A stretch of 56,392 bases of DNA, from the NCBI GenBank assembly GCA_016926155.1, contig JAFGPC010000023.1:1-56392 (forward strand), written 5' to 3'. This document shows, piece by piece, positions 17,847-27,468 of this stretch; position 1 is the first letter of the stretch, and each line of letters starts with the position of its first letter. The position numbers were made by a program, and so were the translations under genes. The DNA is from Sedimentisphaerales bacterium (GTDB lineage: Bacteria; Planctomycetota; Phycisphaerae; Sedimentisphaerales; Anaerohalosphaeraceae). The notes beneath the pieces are model-generated. The model saw only the letters and a program-made list of their open reading frames with translations, made no database searches and had not been told where the DNA came from.

Positions 17847-18845
17847 ATGAAAAAACATCTGACTGTTTTATTTTGTTGCGTAGGCCGCAGAGTTTCTTTA
17901 TGCCAGAGTTTCCGCATGGCAATTAAAAAACTAGGAATGATCCCCCGTCTGATCGGGACAGAAATGAATCCACTAAGTCCGGCCCTCCAACACTGTGATA
18001 AACGATATTTAGTACATCCGGTCCAGCACACAAAATATGTGTCCGATTTACTTTCCATTGTTCATCGCGAGAAAGTAAATCTCATTATCCCAACGGTTGA
18101 CCTGGATCTTCGTAATCTCGCTATCCATCAGCAGGATTTCACTCGATTGGGGTGTCGAGTTCTAATTTCTCAACCAGAAGTAATTGATATTTGCCAAGAT
18201 AAACGAAAAACATGTCGTTTTCTTCAACGACATGGATTTCTAACAGCAAAAACATGGACATTGAGCACTGCGCTGAAAAAACGGCTTCGTTATCCCCTTT
18301 TTTTAAAGCCCTGGGACGGATATGCCAGCCGGGGAAATGCAATTGTGCGAAACAAAGAGGAATTACGTTTTCACGGACGCCGTATCCCAAATTGTATTGT
18401 GCAAGAATATATTAAAGGGACTGAATATACCTGTGATGTCTTTGTAGATTTTTCAATGCACGTGCGATGCATTGTTCCCCGTAAGCGAATCGAAGTCCGC
18501 AGCGGAGAAGTAAGTAAGGCGCAAACGATAAAACAAGAAACTATTATGTCTGAAGTACGGCGTCTGGTGGAAATCCTGGGGGCCGGACCGGGTGTAATCA
18601 CAGTACAATTAATTGAAAAAAAGGGAAAATTGTACTTTATTGAAATCAATCCTCGTTTTGGAGGCGGGGCTCCCTTGAGCATAAAAGCAGGTGCAGATTT
18701 TCCCAAATGGATCATTCATCAATATCTCGGAAAGAAAGCTGTAATTCGATTCGATGGGTGGAAAGAAAATCTCTTCATGCTTCGATATGACAACGAGGTC
18801 TGGTTGACAGATACCGACGTGAGTATGTATCATGATCTTCGATGA
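17847..18845 (+). CDS. ATP-grasp protein, carbamoyl-phosphate-synthase-like type
   Basis: The product has 332 residues. The N-terminal pre-ATP-grasp fold (LFCCVGRRVSLCQSFRMAIK and IIPTVDLDL) precedes an ATP-grasp domain. Lys in FLKPWDGYASRG, the hinge IVQEYIKGTEYTCDVFVD and the metal-binding FIEINPRFGGGAPLSIKAG are visible. The family ligates a carboxylate to an amine through an acyl phosphate. In a polysaccharide locus it may attach an amino acid or amine to a sugar acid, but the substrates are not readable. The gene overlaps the WecA-type gene by 14 bp, which implies coupling. A 253-bp gap upstream suggests its own promoter. It is one of three ATP-grasp genes in this locus. Confidence 0.8.
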   Translation: MKKHLTVLFCCVGRRVSLCQSFRMAIKKLGMIPRLIGTEMNPLSPALQHCDKRYLVHPVQHTKYVSDLLSIVHREKVNLIIPTVDLDLRNLAIHQQDFTRLGCRVLISQPEVIDICQDKRKTCRFLQRHGFLTAKTWTLSTALKKRLRYPLFLKPWDGYASRGNAIVRNKEELRFHGRRIPNCIVQEYIKGTEYTCDVFVDFSMHVRCIVPRKRIEVRSGEVSKAQTIKQETIMSEVRRLVEILGAGPGVITVQLIEKKGKLYFIEINPRFGGGAPLSIKAGADFPKWIIHQYLGKKAVIRFDGWKENLFMLRYDNEVWLTDTDVSMYHDLR

Positions 18846-20001
18846 TTTTATAGGAGATAAGCGCCCATTGACTTGGGTGCTACAATATTGGCCGGTTCTG
18901 GTAACCGCCTTTATCAGCGGACTGGCGGGAACATGGATTTGCAAGAAGATCGCACTGTGCTTTGGGATCGTAGATAAACCAGATCATGTAGTTAAAACTC
19001 ATACTAAACCGGTGGCTTATCTGGGCGGTGCAGGAATCCTAACGGGCCTGCTTTGCGGTCTTGCCGTCGGCATATGGCAAATTCGCGGATTAACGGCTTT
19101 CCAGAAAGCGTCGTATTGGCTGATCGGAACTGGAGGAGGGGCTATCATTGCCTGCATCGTCGGCATTATTGACGATATTTATGACATGAAACCTCATACC
19201 AAAATCCTCGGACAAGCTGTCGCAGGCCTTGTGCTTGTCTTGAGTGGAATTCGACCGGCATTACACTATTTCACAGATGCTCTCAGTTGGACCATGCCTG
19301 AAATCGTAGAAGTCTGGCTTGGGACCGCTGTGGTTTTTCTGTTCGTACTGGGTGCAACCAATTCATTAAATCTTCTGGATGGCCTCGATGGTTTATGTGC
19401 AGGTGTGACAGGTATCATCACAGTTGCTATGCTGATATTGGCTATTCATTTAAGTACGTGGGGCTTTAGTCAGGCCGGCGATCCGGTTCGTGTCATTGTA
19501 TGTCTGGCTCTTGCAGGAGGTGTGTTTGGCTTCTTGCCGTTTAATCGTCATCCCGCCAAAATCTTCATGGGGGACGCTGGCAGCATGTTGCTGGGATTTA
19601 CCGTAGCTGCACTAATGTTGCTTTTTGCAGAAAAAATACCCCGATGGTGGCTGGCTTCCATAGTTGTCTTCGGTTTGCCGATCCTCGATACGGCAACGGC
19701 ACTCGTACGGCGTCTTGTTAATCATCGTCCTTTATTCCTGTCGGATCGAGGACATATTTATGATCAAATGATTGATCGGGGCATTCCCCTGCGGAAAACT
19801 GTTTTTATCTGCTATCTGTTGGCTGGGATATATGCCGCATTGGGTTTGGCCATGAGTCAGATTCGCACTCGATATGCAGTGATTGCTTATATCCTTATCT
19901 TTGCCGTATCAGGACTTTGGGTCTGGAAAAAAGGGTATTTACGAATGAAAGGAGTGCGGGGCGCGATACAAGTTTCGGAAGATCAGGAAAGTACAAGCTG
20001 A
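18832..20001 (+). CDS. WecA/MraY-type polyprenyl-phosphate sugar-1-phosphate transferase
   Basis: The product has 389 residues with about ten TM helices. Family motifs appear in order: VDKPDHVVKTHTKPVAYLGG, GIIDDIYDMKPHTKILGQ, NSLNLLDGLDGL and GFLPFNRHPAKIFMGDAGSM. These enzymes transfer a HexNAc-1-phosphate from UDP-sugar to undecaprenyl phosphate and so start the lipid-linked repeat unit. The HIYDQ segment and cluster context favour a WecA-like role over peptidoglycan MraY. ATG 18832 overlaps the previous gene. An internal AGGAG upstream of TTG 18868 leaves the exact start open. It is the only initiating transferase seen in the locus. Confidence 0.9.
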   Translation: MIFDDFIGDKRPLTWVLQYWPVLVTAFISGLAGTWICKKIALCFGIVDKPDHVVKTHTKPVAYLGGAGILTGLLCGLAVGIWQIRGLTAFQKASYWLIGTGGGAIIACIVGIIDDIYDMKPHTKILGQAVAGLVLVLSGIRPALHYFTDALSWTMPEIVEVWLGTAVVFLFVLGATNSLNLLDGLDGLCAGVTGIITVAMLILAIHLSTWGFSQAGDPVRVIVCLALAGGVFGFLPFNRHPAKIFMGDAGSMLLGFTVAALMLLFAEKIPRWWLASIVVFGLPILDTATALVRRLVNHRPLFLSDRGHIYDQMIDRGIPLRKTVFICYLLAGIYAALGLAMSQIRTRYAVIAYILIFAVSGLWVWKKGYLRMKGVRGAIQVSEDQESTS

Positions 20002-20153
20002 TGCGTATTATATACAGGAATTGATTTGTTTATCAGCCCAATAGGCATATAAAGCCTGGTAATCATTAACTCTTGGAGTATTTTATTGTCCGCTATCAGA
20101 ATAAGAAAAGGGATATCTGTCGTTCGTACGGGTGCCGTGATCCAAATGAAATA

Positions 20154-21095
20154 TCAACCAGCAGACTCTTCATCAAAATTCCCTTTCAAGCGTTGAAGTT
20201 GTTCTGGATTGATCAATCGAAGCAAGAAGTCAATACCGGGGCGCAACTTAATATAAGCCGGCATGGCCTCCGGAACAAATCCAATACTTTGCTTGAAGGC
20301 CTCCAAACCCTTTAAATTGGATCGAATCGCCGCACTTGCCTGCCGTATTCCGGGAATCCGAGACGCCAAAACCAGAAATGTGAAACGTAAAGCATCATTG
20401 GCATATGTGTTCATCATATCTGTATGAACTGCGATGGTATCTCCATACGCCGTATCTCCAATTACCTTCACAATATAGAAACCCGCTATTCGTCCACATT
20501 GTACATCATGAGCCAGTAAAATCGTTATTCCCGGGCAGGACAGCATCTGCCCCCACTCTCGATCGAATCGTTTTTTTAGCAATGGTTGTTTCCATCCCGT
20601 TCTCCGAGATAAATCCGCCCAGATTTCACGACATTCATCAAATATTTTTTCGTCATATTCTTTTAAGATTGTAATATGTGTCCTATGCATGCCTTTTTTT
20701 ATTTTTTTTCTTCTATTTTTACTGACGGAATGAATCCCATATTGTGTCAGATTACGAAGGGTATTAATTGTCATGCTAGAATTTGAGTATGAAGCATTAT
20801 TTATCGGACACTGATATCCTATAAACGTTTTTCTAAAAGAAAGTGAGATGCTCTGTTTGTCAACAGGAACATAAAGGTCAACCGGCCAACAAAATCCCGG
20901 TTTGACTTGATACCACCAGCGACCTTCTCGATCTTGAAATGGAATTGAGAAGTTTCCCCACGTCTTATTCACACCGATATACCACCAAAAGGATAAATTT
21001 TTAATACGCAACAGCGAGCGACAATGTTCCTCGACGGAACAATACATCAGATCCAATGGAGGTATTTGGATTTCTACTGATTCCCTTTCTGACAT
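20154..21095 (-). CDS. GNAT/FemAB-like acyltransferase of polysaccharide locus
   Basis: The product has 313 residues from ATG 21095; the frame is open further up to 21188 but would overlap the previous gene. The C-terminal half resembles the FemAB/Acetyltransf_6 fold: a basic NRRKKIKKGM segment, CREIWADLSRRTGW, IAGFYIVKVIGDTAYGDTIA and GLEAFKQSIGFVPEAMPAY. Such proteins add acyl or aminoacyl groups to sugars or cell-wall precursors. The N-terminal 100 residues are unlike anything I recognise. It lies 16 bp after a second GNAT-like gene and is the last gene of the minus-strand arm, tail-to-tail with the WecA-type gene. Confidence 0.65.
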   Translation of the reverse strand: MSERESVEIQIPPLDLMYCSVEEHCRSLLRIKNLSFWWYIGVNKTWGNFSIPFQDREGRWWYQVKPGFCWPVDLYVPVDKQSISLSFRKTFIGYQCPINNASYSNSSMTINTLRNLTQYGIHSVSKNRRKKIKKGMHRTHITILKEYDEKIFDECREIWADLSRRTGWKQPLLKKRFDREWGQMLSCPGITILLAHDVQCGRIAGFYIVKVIGDTAYGDTIAVHTDMMNTYANDALRFTFLVLASRIPGIRQASAAIRSNLKGLEAFKQSIGFVPEAMPAYIKLRPGIDFLLRLINPEQLQRLKGNFDEESAG

Positions 21096-21111
21096 GGATG
21101 CACATCGTCTC

Positions 21112-21672
21112 TTAATCGTTTTTATCGAGGAGATGACATGAATAATCGATATGGTTAATCGCCCCCCAAAGCCTTTTTTTTCGCTCACAGAATCCCATCG
21201 GCTTTCCCCCGGATTTCAAGATGCTTCGACGGGAAGAAGAATTTTCTCTACGAGTCCATATCCAACAGACCTGATTGGAAGGAAGATACTGCAGATTGCT
21301 TTGTATTGCTATGGGACAAATGCTTTTGCCACGATAGGATTTCTTGGTTAGGCAAGCGATAATAGCCACTGTATTTTTTTGTACAAACGGATATCTTTGT
21401 CCAATAATAGAAGCCGGAACCTCCCAATGGGCGTAGACAAGTTGCTTCTCATGATAAATCATATGTATCTTTACACCTTTTTTGCCGTATCGCCAGCGAA
21501 GGAAAATGATACGAAATCGGCCATACAATGTTTCCAATTCTTGCCACTGCCTGTTCGACAATTCTCCCACTTCTAGGCAGGTTTGTTCGATTAATATATC
21601 GGAAGGTCGTTCTTTTTCAAGGCAATGTGTCAGGATGTAAAGATCGTATTTTTCAATCGTGGTGCCCCACAT
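21112..21672 (-). CDS. GNAT-like acetyltransferase
   Basis: The product has 186 residues. The middle, VYAHWEVPASIIGQRYPF, and the later IACLTKKSYRGKSICPIAIQ are compatible with GNAT beta4 and the acetyl-CoA-binding loop (R-G-K in place of the usual R/Q-x-x-G-x-G/A). The WIWTRRENSSSRRSILKSGG segment matches the GNAT tail, in which residues stack on a neighbour's Asn. I infer transfer of an acetyl group to a sugar amine in this locus. The N-terminal 60 residues are not diagnostic. It precedes another GNAT-like gene by 16 bp. Confidence 0.6.
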   Translation of the reverse strand: MWGTTIEKYDLYILTHCLEKERPSDILIEQTCLEVGELSNRQWQELETLYGRFRIIFLRWRYGKKGVKIHMIYHEKQLVYAHWEVPASIIGQRYPFVQKNTVAIIACLTKKSYRGKSICPIAIQSNLQYLPSNQVCWIWTRRENSSSRRSILKSGGKPMGFCERKKRLWGAINHIDYSCHLLDKND

Positions 21673-21877
21673 ATAACACCTCTCGTCGTACCTTTAAGGG
21701 GTGTACTTTAGATTATTGGACAATAACGTACATCTCTATTTTTCAGTATAGTCATTGATTACTTTTTTTCTCTTTTCTAGTTTGCCTCTAAACGATGGAG
21801 ATTGCAAGAGTTTCTCAGCCACGCCCTCAACAAAGAAATGGAAGTTGGCTCGATTGCCGTATTCCACATAATCCAGG

Positions 21878-22654
21878 TCACCATAATCTATATCCCCGTT
21901 GCTTAAATTGACGATACGACTGTGCCGTTGGAAAAGAATAATACGAACTTGATCCTTGGCCATATGTGCTTTGTACTGATCCGTTTTCAATTTGCTTTAT
22001 TGCCTTGATTGCGAGTTCAGCACCTTTTATTTTTGTAACCGTCAACATGTGATGGAGTGTTGTAGCAGCCGGAATCTCAACTTCTTCCTGCACAATGATC
22101 TTGCCTGTATCGATCCCTTTTTCTATGTAATGAATCGTTATTCCCATTCTTTTTTCCCCACAGGACATGGCCCAATAGGTCGGATATAAACCTCGATACA
22201 TGGGGAGTTTGGAGGAATGAATGTTGATGCAACCATACCGTGGCAGAGAAATGAGTTTTTCTTTAAATATCTGTGACGGCGATATCGCCACAATCAAATC
22301 GACCCCTTTGGTTCGAAAATCTTGGAGAAAAGGCGTCGCGTTCACATTCTCACAAGTTGAATACGGAACTTTATAGTGGTCACAGAGGTTTTTGATTGAA
22401 AAAAAACGGCCGGTACGATTTAGAGCGGGAAATGTATTCAGTAACTTTGCTCTGGCAATCCGAAAAGCATGTGATATTAGAGGTCTAATCCCAAATGTTC
22501 GATAGAATTTTAAAATTGTGACAAACCAATTTGAATGCCTTAGATTCCGAACACATACAACTTCCATAATCTCAGAACTTATTTTATTTAAAAATACCTC
22601 TATCGATAATGGGAGGTACAGTTCTTCTTCTTCTGTTATAACCATAATCTGCAT
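21878..22654 (-). CDS. Formyltransferase-family protein (Fmt-like sugar N-formyltransferase)
   Basis: The product has 258 residues from ATG 22654, which gives the family-like N-terminus MQIMVITEEEELYLPL. The formyl-transferase core is present: DLIVAISPSQIFKEKLI, then the catalytic block GCINIHSSKLPMYRG with the Asn-x-His pair, and GITIHYIEKGIDTGKIIVQE with the catalytic Asp. The tail SFPTAQSYRQFKQRGYRLW is typical of short formyltransferases in sugar loci. It probably formylates an amino sugar nucleotide using N10-formyl-tetrahydrofolate. No dedicated 4-amino-sugar genes are obvious apart from the WbpE-like aminotransferase. The base composition is more AT-rich than the nucleotide-sugar genes upstream. 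Confidence 0.8.
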   Translation of the reverse strand: MQIMVITEEEELYLPLSIEVFLNKISSEIMEVVCVRNLRHSNWFVTILKFYRTFGIRPLISHAFRIARAKLLNTFPALNRTGRFFSIKNLCDHYKVPYSTCENVNATPFLQDFRTKGVDLIVAISPSQIFKEKLISLPRYGCINIHSSKLPMYRGLYPTYWAMSCGEKRMGITIHYIEKGIDTGKIIVQEEVEIPAATTLHHMLTVTKIKGAELAIKAIKQIENGSVQSTYGQGSSSYYSFPTAQSYRQFKQRGYRLW

Positions 22655-22801
22655 TTTTGTTACTGATCTGTAATTATTTATAAAGAAACTTAGAATTATG
22701 CCCCGAATTGAATTCCCGATTGACTCGTCTGAGAAAGGAACCTCATTGAATCTCAATTTTATTTTTCATACTATCGCTTATAAAGAATATCGATACCTAA
22801 A

Positions 22802-23953
22802 TCAAGGATTGTTATGACATTTGCTTTCATAGAAGTTTACATGCTCGGTTATAAGCCGTTTCATCGAAAACAACTCACAGACTCGTTTTCGACCAGCAAT
22901 ACCCATTCGTTCCCTTAGAGCCGGATCTTCCAAAAGTACTTTCATGGCATATAGTAGTTGTTCTGTGTCATCGATATCGATCAAAAGTCCCGTTTCTCCT
23001 TCCACCACGGCATCAATACAACCTGTTACCCGTGTGGCAATGGATGGTTTTTTCATGGCAGCGGCCTCCAGAAGAACCAAACCAAAACCTTCTCTACGAG
23101 ACGCTAAAATTACAATATCGATAGCCTCATAATACGGCACAGTGTTTGTCACATATCCTGTACAAATGATTCCGGGGTGATTTTCAATTTGTCTGAGAAG
23201 TGTCGGGCTTAACCGTTCACGCGATAAGTCCAGGGTGCCCACGATGAGTAATCGTATATTATCCTGTTGTTCGTACAGACTGGTAAAACTTGTAATCAAC
23301 GTCTCGATACCTTTGTCGGGAGCCAGCCTTCCTATGTATCCAAACACAACGCCATCAGCCGGTATTCTCCATTGTTGACGGAAATCACGCGATTGTTCAG
23401 TAACTTGTCTTGTTGGACAAAATCGTTCAACGTCAATCCCACAGGCTGTTCCATTACCTAAAATCTGCATTTTTTCGGCAGGACAAACTCTTAATGTGAG
23501 GAAGAGTTGGCGCAAGCTGTCACTAACAACGAGAACATGGGTCGCGAGACGACATGCAAGCCAATCCGAAAACCAGAGCAGCTTCCTCTTTAAACCCTTT
23601 GCCGTTTCAAGTGGACAACCATGAATCGTATATATGCGATGGGGAACACTTGCCAGAAAAGACGCCACCATTCCTATGAGTCCCCCCTTGGGAGTATGGG
23701 CATGAACGACATGGGGCTTATATCGACGAAAGTATCCTATCAATCGCAATACAGCCATTAGATCAGTCCATGGTGAAATCTTTCGAGATATCTCTACAGG
23801 AAAGACTTTACAACCCAGTTCTTGAATTTGATACAATTCCGGCAAATTGGAACTCAAAGCATGAACGTCATGACCTTTATCAATGAAATGGCGGAGCAGA
23901 TCACGATAGAAAAACATCGTGATTGGAACAGCTGTAATAAATGCGATTTTCAT
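22802..23953 (-). CDS. Glycosyltransferase family 4
   Basis: The product has 383 residues from ATG 23953 (MKIAFITAVPITMFF). The N-terminal Rossmann half includes HVVHAHTPKGGLIGM and IYTIHG. The C-terminal half has GYIGRLAPDKGIETLI, the nucleotide-binding ASRREGFGLVLLEAAAMKKP (the E-x7-E motif of GT4) and GETGLLIDIDD. It is a cytoplasmic retaining transferase that extends the lipid-linked oligosaccharide. The N-terminal ALSSNLPELYQIQELGCKV segment resembles PglA/WbaZ-like GT4 enzymes, but donor and linkage cannot be told. The gene follows a GT2 gene by 28 bp. Confidence 0.9.
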   Translation of the reverse strand: MKIAFITAVPITMFFYRDLLRHFIDKGHDVHALSSNLPELYQIQELGCKVFPVEISRKISPWTDLMAVLRLIGYFRRYKPHVVHAHTPKGGLIGMVASFLASVPHRIYTIHGCPLETAKGLKRKLLWFSDWLACRLATHVLVVSDSLRQLFLTLRVCPAEKMQILGNGTACGIDVERFCPTRQVTEQSRDFRQQWRIPADGVVFGYIGRLAPDKGIETLITSFTSLYEQQDNIRLLIVGTLDLSRERLSPTLLRQIENHPGIICTGYVTNTVPYYEAIDIVILASRREGFGLVLLEAAAMKKPSIATRVTGCIDAVVEGETGLLIDIDDTEQLLYAMKVLLEDPALRERMGIAGRKRVCELFSMKRLITEHVNFYESKCHNNP

Positions 23954-23981
23954 ACAATATCTGACAAACAGATCAATATTA

Positions 23982-24854
23982 TTAGATCCGTATTGATTTA
24001 ATTTGTTCCAGTTCCATACGATATTTCTCTCTCTCTTCCTTAGATAAAGGAGAATATCGTCTTGATAAAAGATACTCTTTCCGGCCCAATAAACAGAGGC
24101 CCGCCTCGGCAAGAAACTTGAGAGGTGGCACAATTAAACTGCTCAAAACATGGCCATATTGTTTTTCTCGACGATAGTATTGAGAAACATGCCGGGCAAG
24201 GCCCAATCTTGCAGAAAGTTGTTTTGTCAACCGAAATGAGGATGCCAAGCGATAATAGTAAAGCGGTTCCGACACATTAGCATAACAACTCTGTTGATGA
24301 GAACGAAGCAATAATTCATAATCTGAACCACGCCGAAGAGAAGCATCATACAGATGATCTTCAAACCAACGTTTCTTGGCTAAAATCGAACCATGGGATA
24401 TTCCAATTCCTTTCCCCGGATTTGCGCAGATTTTCTTGTGTTGCTCAGAAGGCGATGTAGATCCGATTGGATTTTCATGTTCATCCAAATACACAATGCC
24501 TGTACCGACAAGATCTATCTCCGGATGATTTTGTAGATACGCGAGTTGCTTTTCGATGCGTGTTGGACTGGAAAGGTCGTCTGCATCCATCCGAGCAATA
24601 TAATTCCCCTGTGCCATCTCAGTTATAGCATTAAGCACCGTCGGGATTCCACAATTTTGAGAGCGTCGAACTAATCGGATCCGCGGATCCCTAAATCTTT
24701 CGGCCAATCGATAACTTTCATCCGTTGAACCGTCATCCAATAAAATAAGTTCCCATCGTTCAAAAGTCTGTGTCAGAATAGAACGAATCATGTCCTGAAT
24801 AGCCGGCCCAACGTTATAGAAGGCGGTTCCGATCGTTACTTCAACATCTCCCAT
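23982..24854 (-). CDS. Glycosyltransferase family 2
   Basis: The product has 290 residues. The GT-A fold carries VTIGTAFYNVGPAIQDMIRS, the nucleotide-binding LLDDGSTDES, and the metal-binding ARMDADDLSSPTRIEKQL with the DxD-type Asp-Ala-Asp-Asp. SHGSILAKKRWFED follows. It is an inverting transferase that acts on the cytoplasmic face. There is no membrane anchor; a short hydrophobic stretch near the C-terminus may touch the membrane. Its start overlaps the upstream GT4 stop by one base, so the two glycosyltransferases are probably co-translated. Confidence 0.9.
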   Translation of the reverse strand: MGDVEVTIGTAFYNVGPAIQDMIRSILTQTFERWELILLDDGSTDESYRLAERFRDPRIRLVRRSQNCGIPTVLNAITEMAQGNYIARMDADDLSSPTRIEKQLAYLQNHPEIDLVGTGIVYLDEHENPIGSTSPSEQHKKICANPGKGIGISHGSILAKKRWFEDHLYDASLRRGSDYELLLRSHQQSCYANVSEPLYYYRLASSFRLTKQLSARLGLARHVSQYYRREKQYGHVLSSLIVPPLKFLAEAGLCLLGRKEYLLSRRYSPLSKEEREKYRMELEQIKSIRI

Positions 24855-26050
24855 TACTTCTTTTCACTCCCGCGCATAATTCGAATGCTTTTAAATATAG
24901 CTGAAATACTCTTTGTATTTTGAAGCGAAGAATGATACAGACAAACGCGATCATAAGCGTTTTTTGTCAAATTCATTATAAGGTCCGGCTGCGTATGCAA
25001 CTCCAGAATCGAATGCACCAGCGATGGAGCATCATCGAGATGAATCAGCAATCCCGTAACTCCATGGATTATGGTTTCCGGAATTCCGCCAACCGGTGTA
25101 GTGACAATTGGCTTACCCAGAATCATAGCTTCCAGTATTGCTCTGGGAAATCCTTCCGTATGAGAAGGCAGAATCACAATATCGCAAGCTGCGATCAGGG
25201 CGTTCAAATCCGTTCGCCAACCGAGGAATTGTACATTTTCCGTCAGGTCCCATTCGCAAATCTTCTGCTGAAGACCTTTCAAAAACTCATCGCTGTTTCC
25301 TGTAGCAACGCGTCCGGGCAACCACAATACAGGATCGAATCCTTTTTGTTTCAGAAGATGAATGGCTTGCACTGCTGTATGATGCCCTTTGGCTCTCTCC
25401 GGTCGTGCTGCCGGCAGGAGTAATATAGGGTGCTTATTCATGCGAGGTTGCGGATCATGACAAGGAGTCTTTGCGCTCTCTCGTACTTGATCAAAATCGA
25501 CTGTATTCGGGGTGCAGTATAATTTTTCTTGTGGAACACCTCGTTTGCGCAATTGATCCACGGAGGATTGCGCATGTGTAATGACAGCAGAGACTTTTCG
25601 TTTCATAAGCCAGCATAACAATGGACTTACCTGGTCAGGCGTTGCCCATCCCCGGACATACATCGCAAGAGGGTATTTTCGCAGTTTCCAACTGCTGGCA
25701 GCAAAGGCCATGGCTTTTTCTGTGTTCATCCAGACAACATCCGGATCTATATCGAGGATTGTTTGGATTAGTCGCTTTCGAATCCGAAGAAATTCAGGGA
25801 CTTGCATAGCCATCCGCCATAATCGTTTTAAGGGCTGATTCTTACTGCCTATATAGGTATTCCTGGTTTTCGGATATAAGACATGCAAAGGCAATCCTGT
25901 GGTGCGCACGGCATCACAGTATTCTTTGCATATGCCATAGACATCAACGACATGAACCTCATTCTCGGCGCTTAACCGTTTACAGAGATACAAGCTCCCC
26001 TGCGGTCCACCGCCAAAATTAATCGTAAAATCAAAGAAGAGAAGACGCAT
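24854..26050 (-). CDS. Glycosyltransferase family 4
   Basis: The product has 398 residues. The N-terminal glycine-rich acceptor loop is INFGGGPQGSLYLCKRL. The C-terminal domain has LLPAARPERAKGHHTAVQAI, NVQFLGWRTDLNALIAACD, LPSHTEGFPRAILEAMILGKP (E-x7-E motif) and GVTGLLIHLDD. It is the second GT4 in the locus and probably adds one residue to the repeat unit. It starts 5 bp after the Wzy-like gene ends and overlaps the GT2 start by one base, so polymerase and transferases form one transcription unit. Confidence 0.92.
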   Translation of the reverse strand: MRLLFFDFTINFGGGPQGSLYLCKRLSAENEVHVVDVYGICKEYCDAVRTTGLPLHVLYPKTRNTYIGSKNQPLKRLWRMAMQVPEFLRIRKRLIQTILDIDPDVVWMNTEKAMAFAASSWKLRKYPLAMYVRGWATPDQVSPLLCWLMKRKVSAVITHAQSSVDQLRKRGVPQEKLYCTPNTVDFDQVRESAKTPCHDPQPRMNKHPILLLPAARPERAKGHHTAVQAIHLLKQKGFDPVLWLPGRVATGNSDEFLKGLQQKICEWDLTENVQFLGWRTDLNALIAACDIVILPSHTEGFPRAILEAMILGKPIVTTPVGGIPETIIHGVTGLLIHLDDAPSLVHSILELHTQPDLIMNLTKNAYDRVCLYHSSLQNTKSISAIFKSIRIMRGSEKK

Positions 26051-26055
26051 TGTAT

Positions 26056-27420
26056 TTACATGCTGAATGAACCGACATCGGCATCAGGTATCATAAACAT
26101 CTCATCCGTGCCCACCCAATATCCCATTGATTGATGCTGGACGGCAAAATAGGAAGCTCGATCCAGCAATAGAACACAGAGAAACAGCATCAAACGTGCA
26201 TAGCCGGGCGATAACGTATTGGAAGTGTTGGAAAAAATACCCCATGCAATAAGAAGCCAAATACAACCCCTTCCCACTGCTGCCAGCATGGGATAAAATG
26301 ATCTTACTAGCGGGATCGCTTTTCGGAAAAAATAATATACCGAGAGAAACGCCCATATAACTCCACCTAACCCATACACCGTGACCAGAGCGACATAAGC
26401 GCTATGTGGCTCCATCCCATTTTTTGCTATACCTTGTATCGGGCCCTGTCCAAAAATATAATCCTGAACGGTAGCTGTCTCAAAGTATCCCACCCACGTC
26501 CTAACACGACCCAATACGTTGCCTCCCCATTCTCCCGATGCGGGATTATAAGCCTCCCGAAATCTCTCTATAACTAACTGTGAATAACCCAAAAAAACGA
26601 GGCCCACAATAACACCCATAATCAATATTGACACACCTATCGATCTATCCTGGCTGATAAAAACAATAAAAAGTAAAGTGACCCCAAACATAAGGAAGCC
26701 TGAACGGGATTGGGTATGGATCAAGCCAAGAATAAGAATACCCGCACTTAACCAGAGCAGGATCTTCATTATAGTGTTTTTTTGTATGCGAATCGCAGGT
26801 ATCAGTAATAGCGCCAAACACCCTAAAACATTGGCTGCACCATTAGCGTTCATAAAGGCCCCCGCTCCGCGGGCCTCATAGGTGAGCCCTTGTTCAAACG
26901 TCTTTGGAAGGGCGAATATCTCCAGTTGGTATGGGAAATAACGCTGTAAGATCACCAAAAGGGCCCCAATTACGCCCGCCACGGAAAGCATAGCTAAATG
27001 TTTCGCCAGATCTTGTTCATCATCGATACAATGCAAAATGGCATAGAACATGGCAAAGACTTGAGCGTTTTTTAAAACTCCTTTAATTAAATCCGTCTTT
27101 GCAGTGAGTTGTGCAGATTGCATGAAACCGGAACAATCTGCAATAATTGCAACCATGGTGAATCCGAATAGAACCCAAAAAGCATATCCGAATCGAATTG
27201 GTACTCCCTCAAAAAGATTCCTACGAAAAAAGACTATAATAAACAGATAAATACAGAAAAGATCGTCGAAACCGATGTTCAAAGGCAGGAAACCTTGGTA
27301 GTACCACCATCCATGCGGATAAGTAAATAAAATAAGCCAGACCAAAGATGCGCCCCACTTGGGACGGACCGCTACGAAAAGTAACAATAATAAAATAACA
27401 CCTGCTATAATAACTTGCAT
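26056..27420 (-). CDS. O-antigen ligase/polymerase (Wzy/WaaL-like) membrane protein
   Basis: The product has 454 residues with about 11-12 TM helices, starting MQVIIAGVILLLLLF. The Wzy_C/O-antigen-ligase segment is recognisable from IHTQSRSGFLMFGVTLLF through the large loop after VIERFRE and the PHSAYVALVTVYGLGG segment, where the His in PHS is a family landmark. In this locus it is the best candidate for polymerising repeat units outside the inner membrane; a ligase role is the alternative. The last 20 residues are polar. Confidence 0.85.
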   Translation of the reverse strand: MQVIIAGVILLLLLFVAVRPKWGASLVWLILFTYPHGWWYYQGFLPLNIGFDDLFCIYLFIIVFFRRNLFEGVPIRFGYAFWVLFGFTMVAIIADCSGFMQSAQLTAKTDLIKGVLKNAQVFAMFYAILHCIDDEQDLAKHLAMLSVAGVIGALLVILQRYFPYQLEIFALPKTFEQGLTYEARGAGAFMNANGAANVLGCLALLLIPAIRIQKNTIMKILLWLSAGILILGLIHTQSRSGFLMFGVTLLFIVFISQDRSIGVSILIMGVIVGLVFLGYSQLVIERFREAYNPASGEWGGNVLGRVRTWVGYFETATVQDYIFGQGPIQGIAKNGMEPHSAYVALVTVYGLGGVIWAFLSVYYFFRKAIPLVRSFYPMLAAVGRGCIWLLIAWGIFSNTSNTLSPGYARLMLFLCVLLLDRASYFAVQHQSMGYWVGTDEMFMIPDADVGSFSM

Positions 27421-27468
27421 ATGCTTCTTCCACCAAGGTTGTCATCTAAATGACATTTGTGGTCTCTA

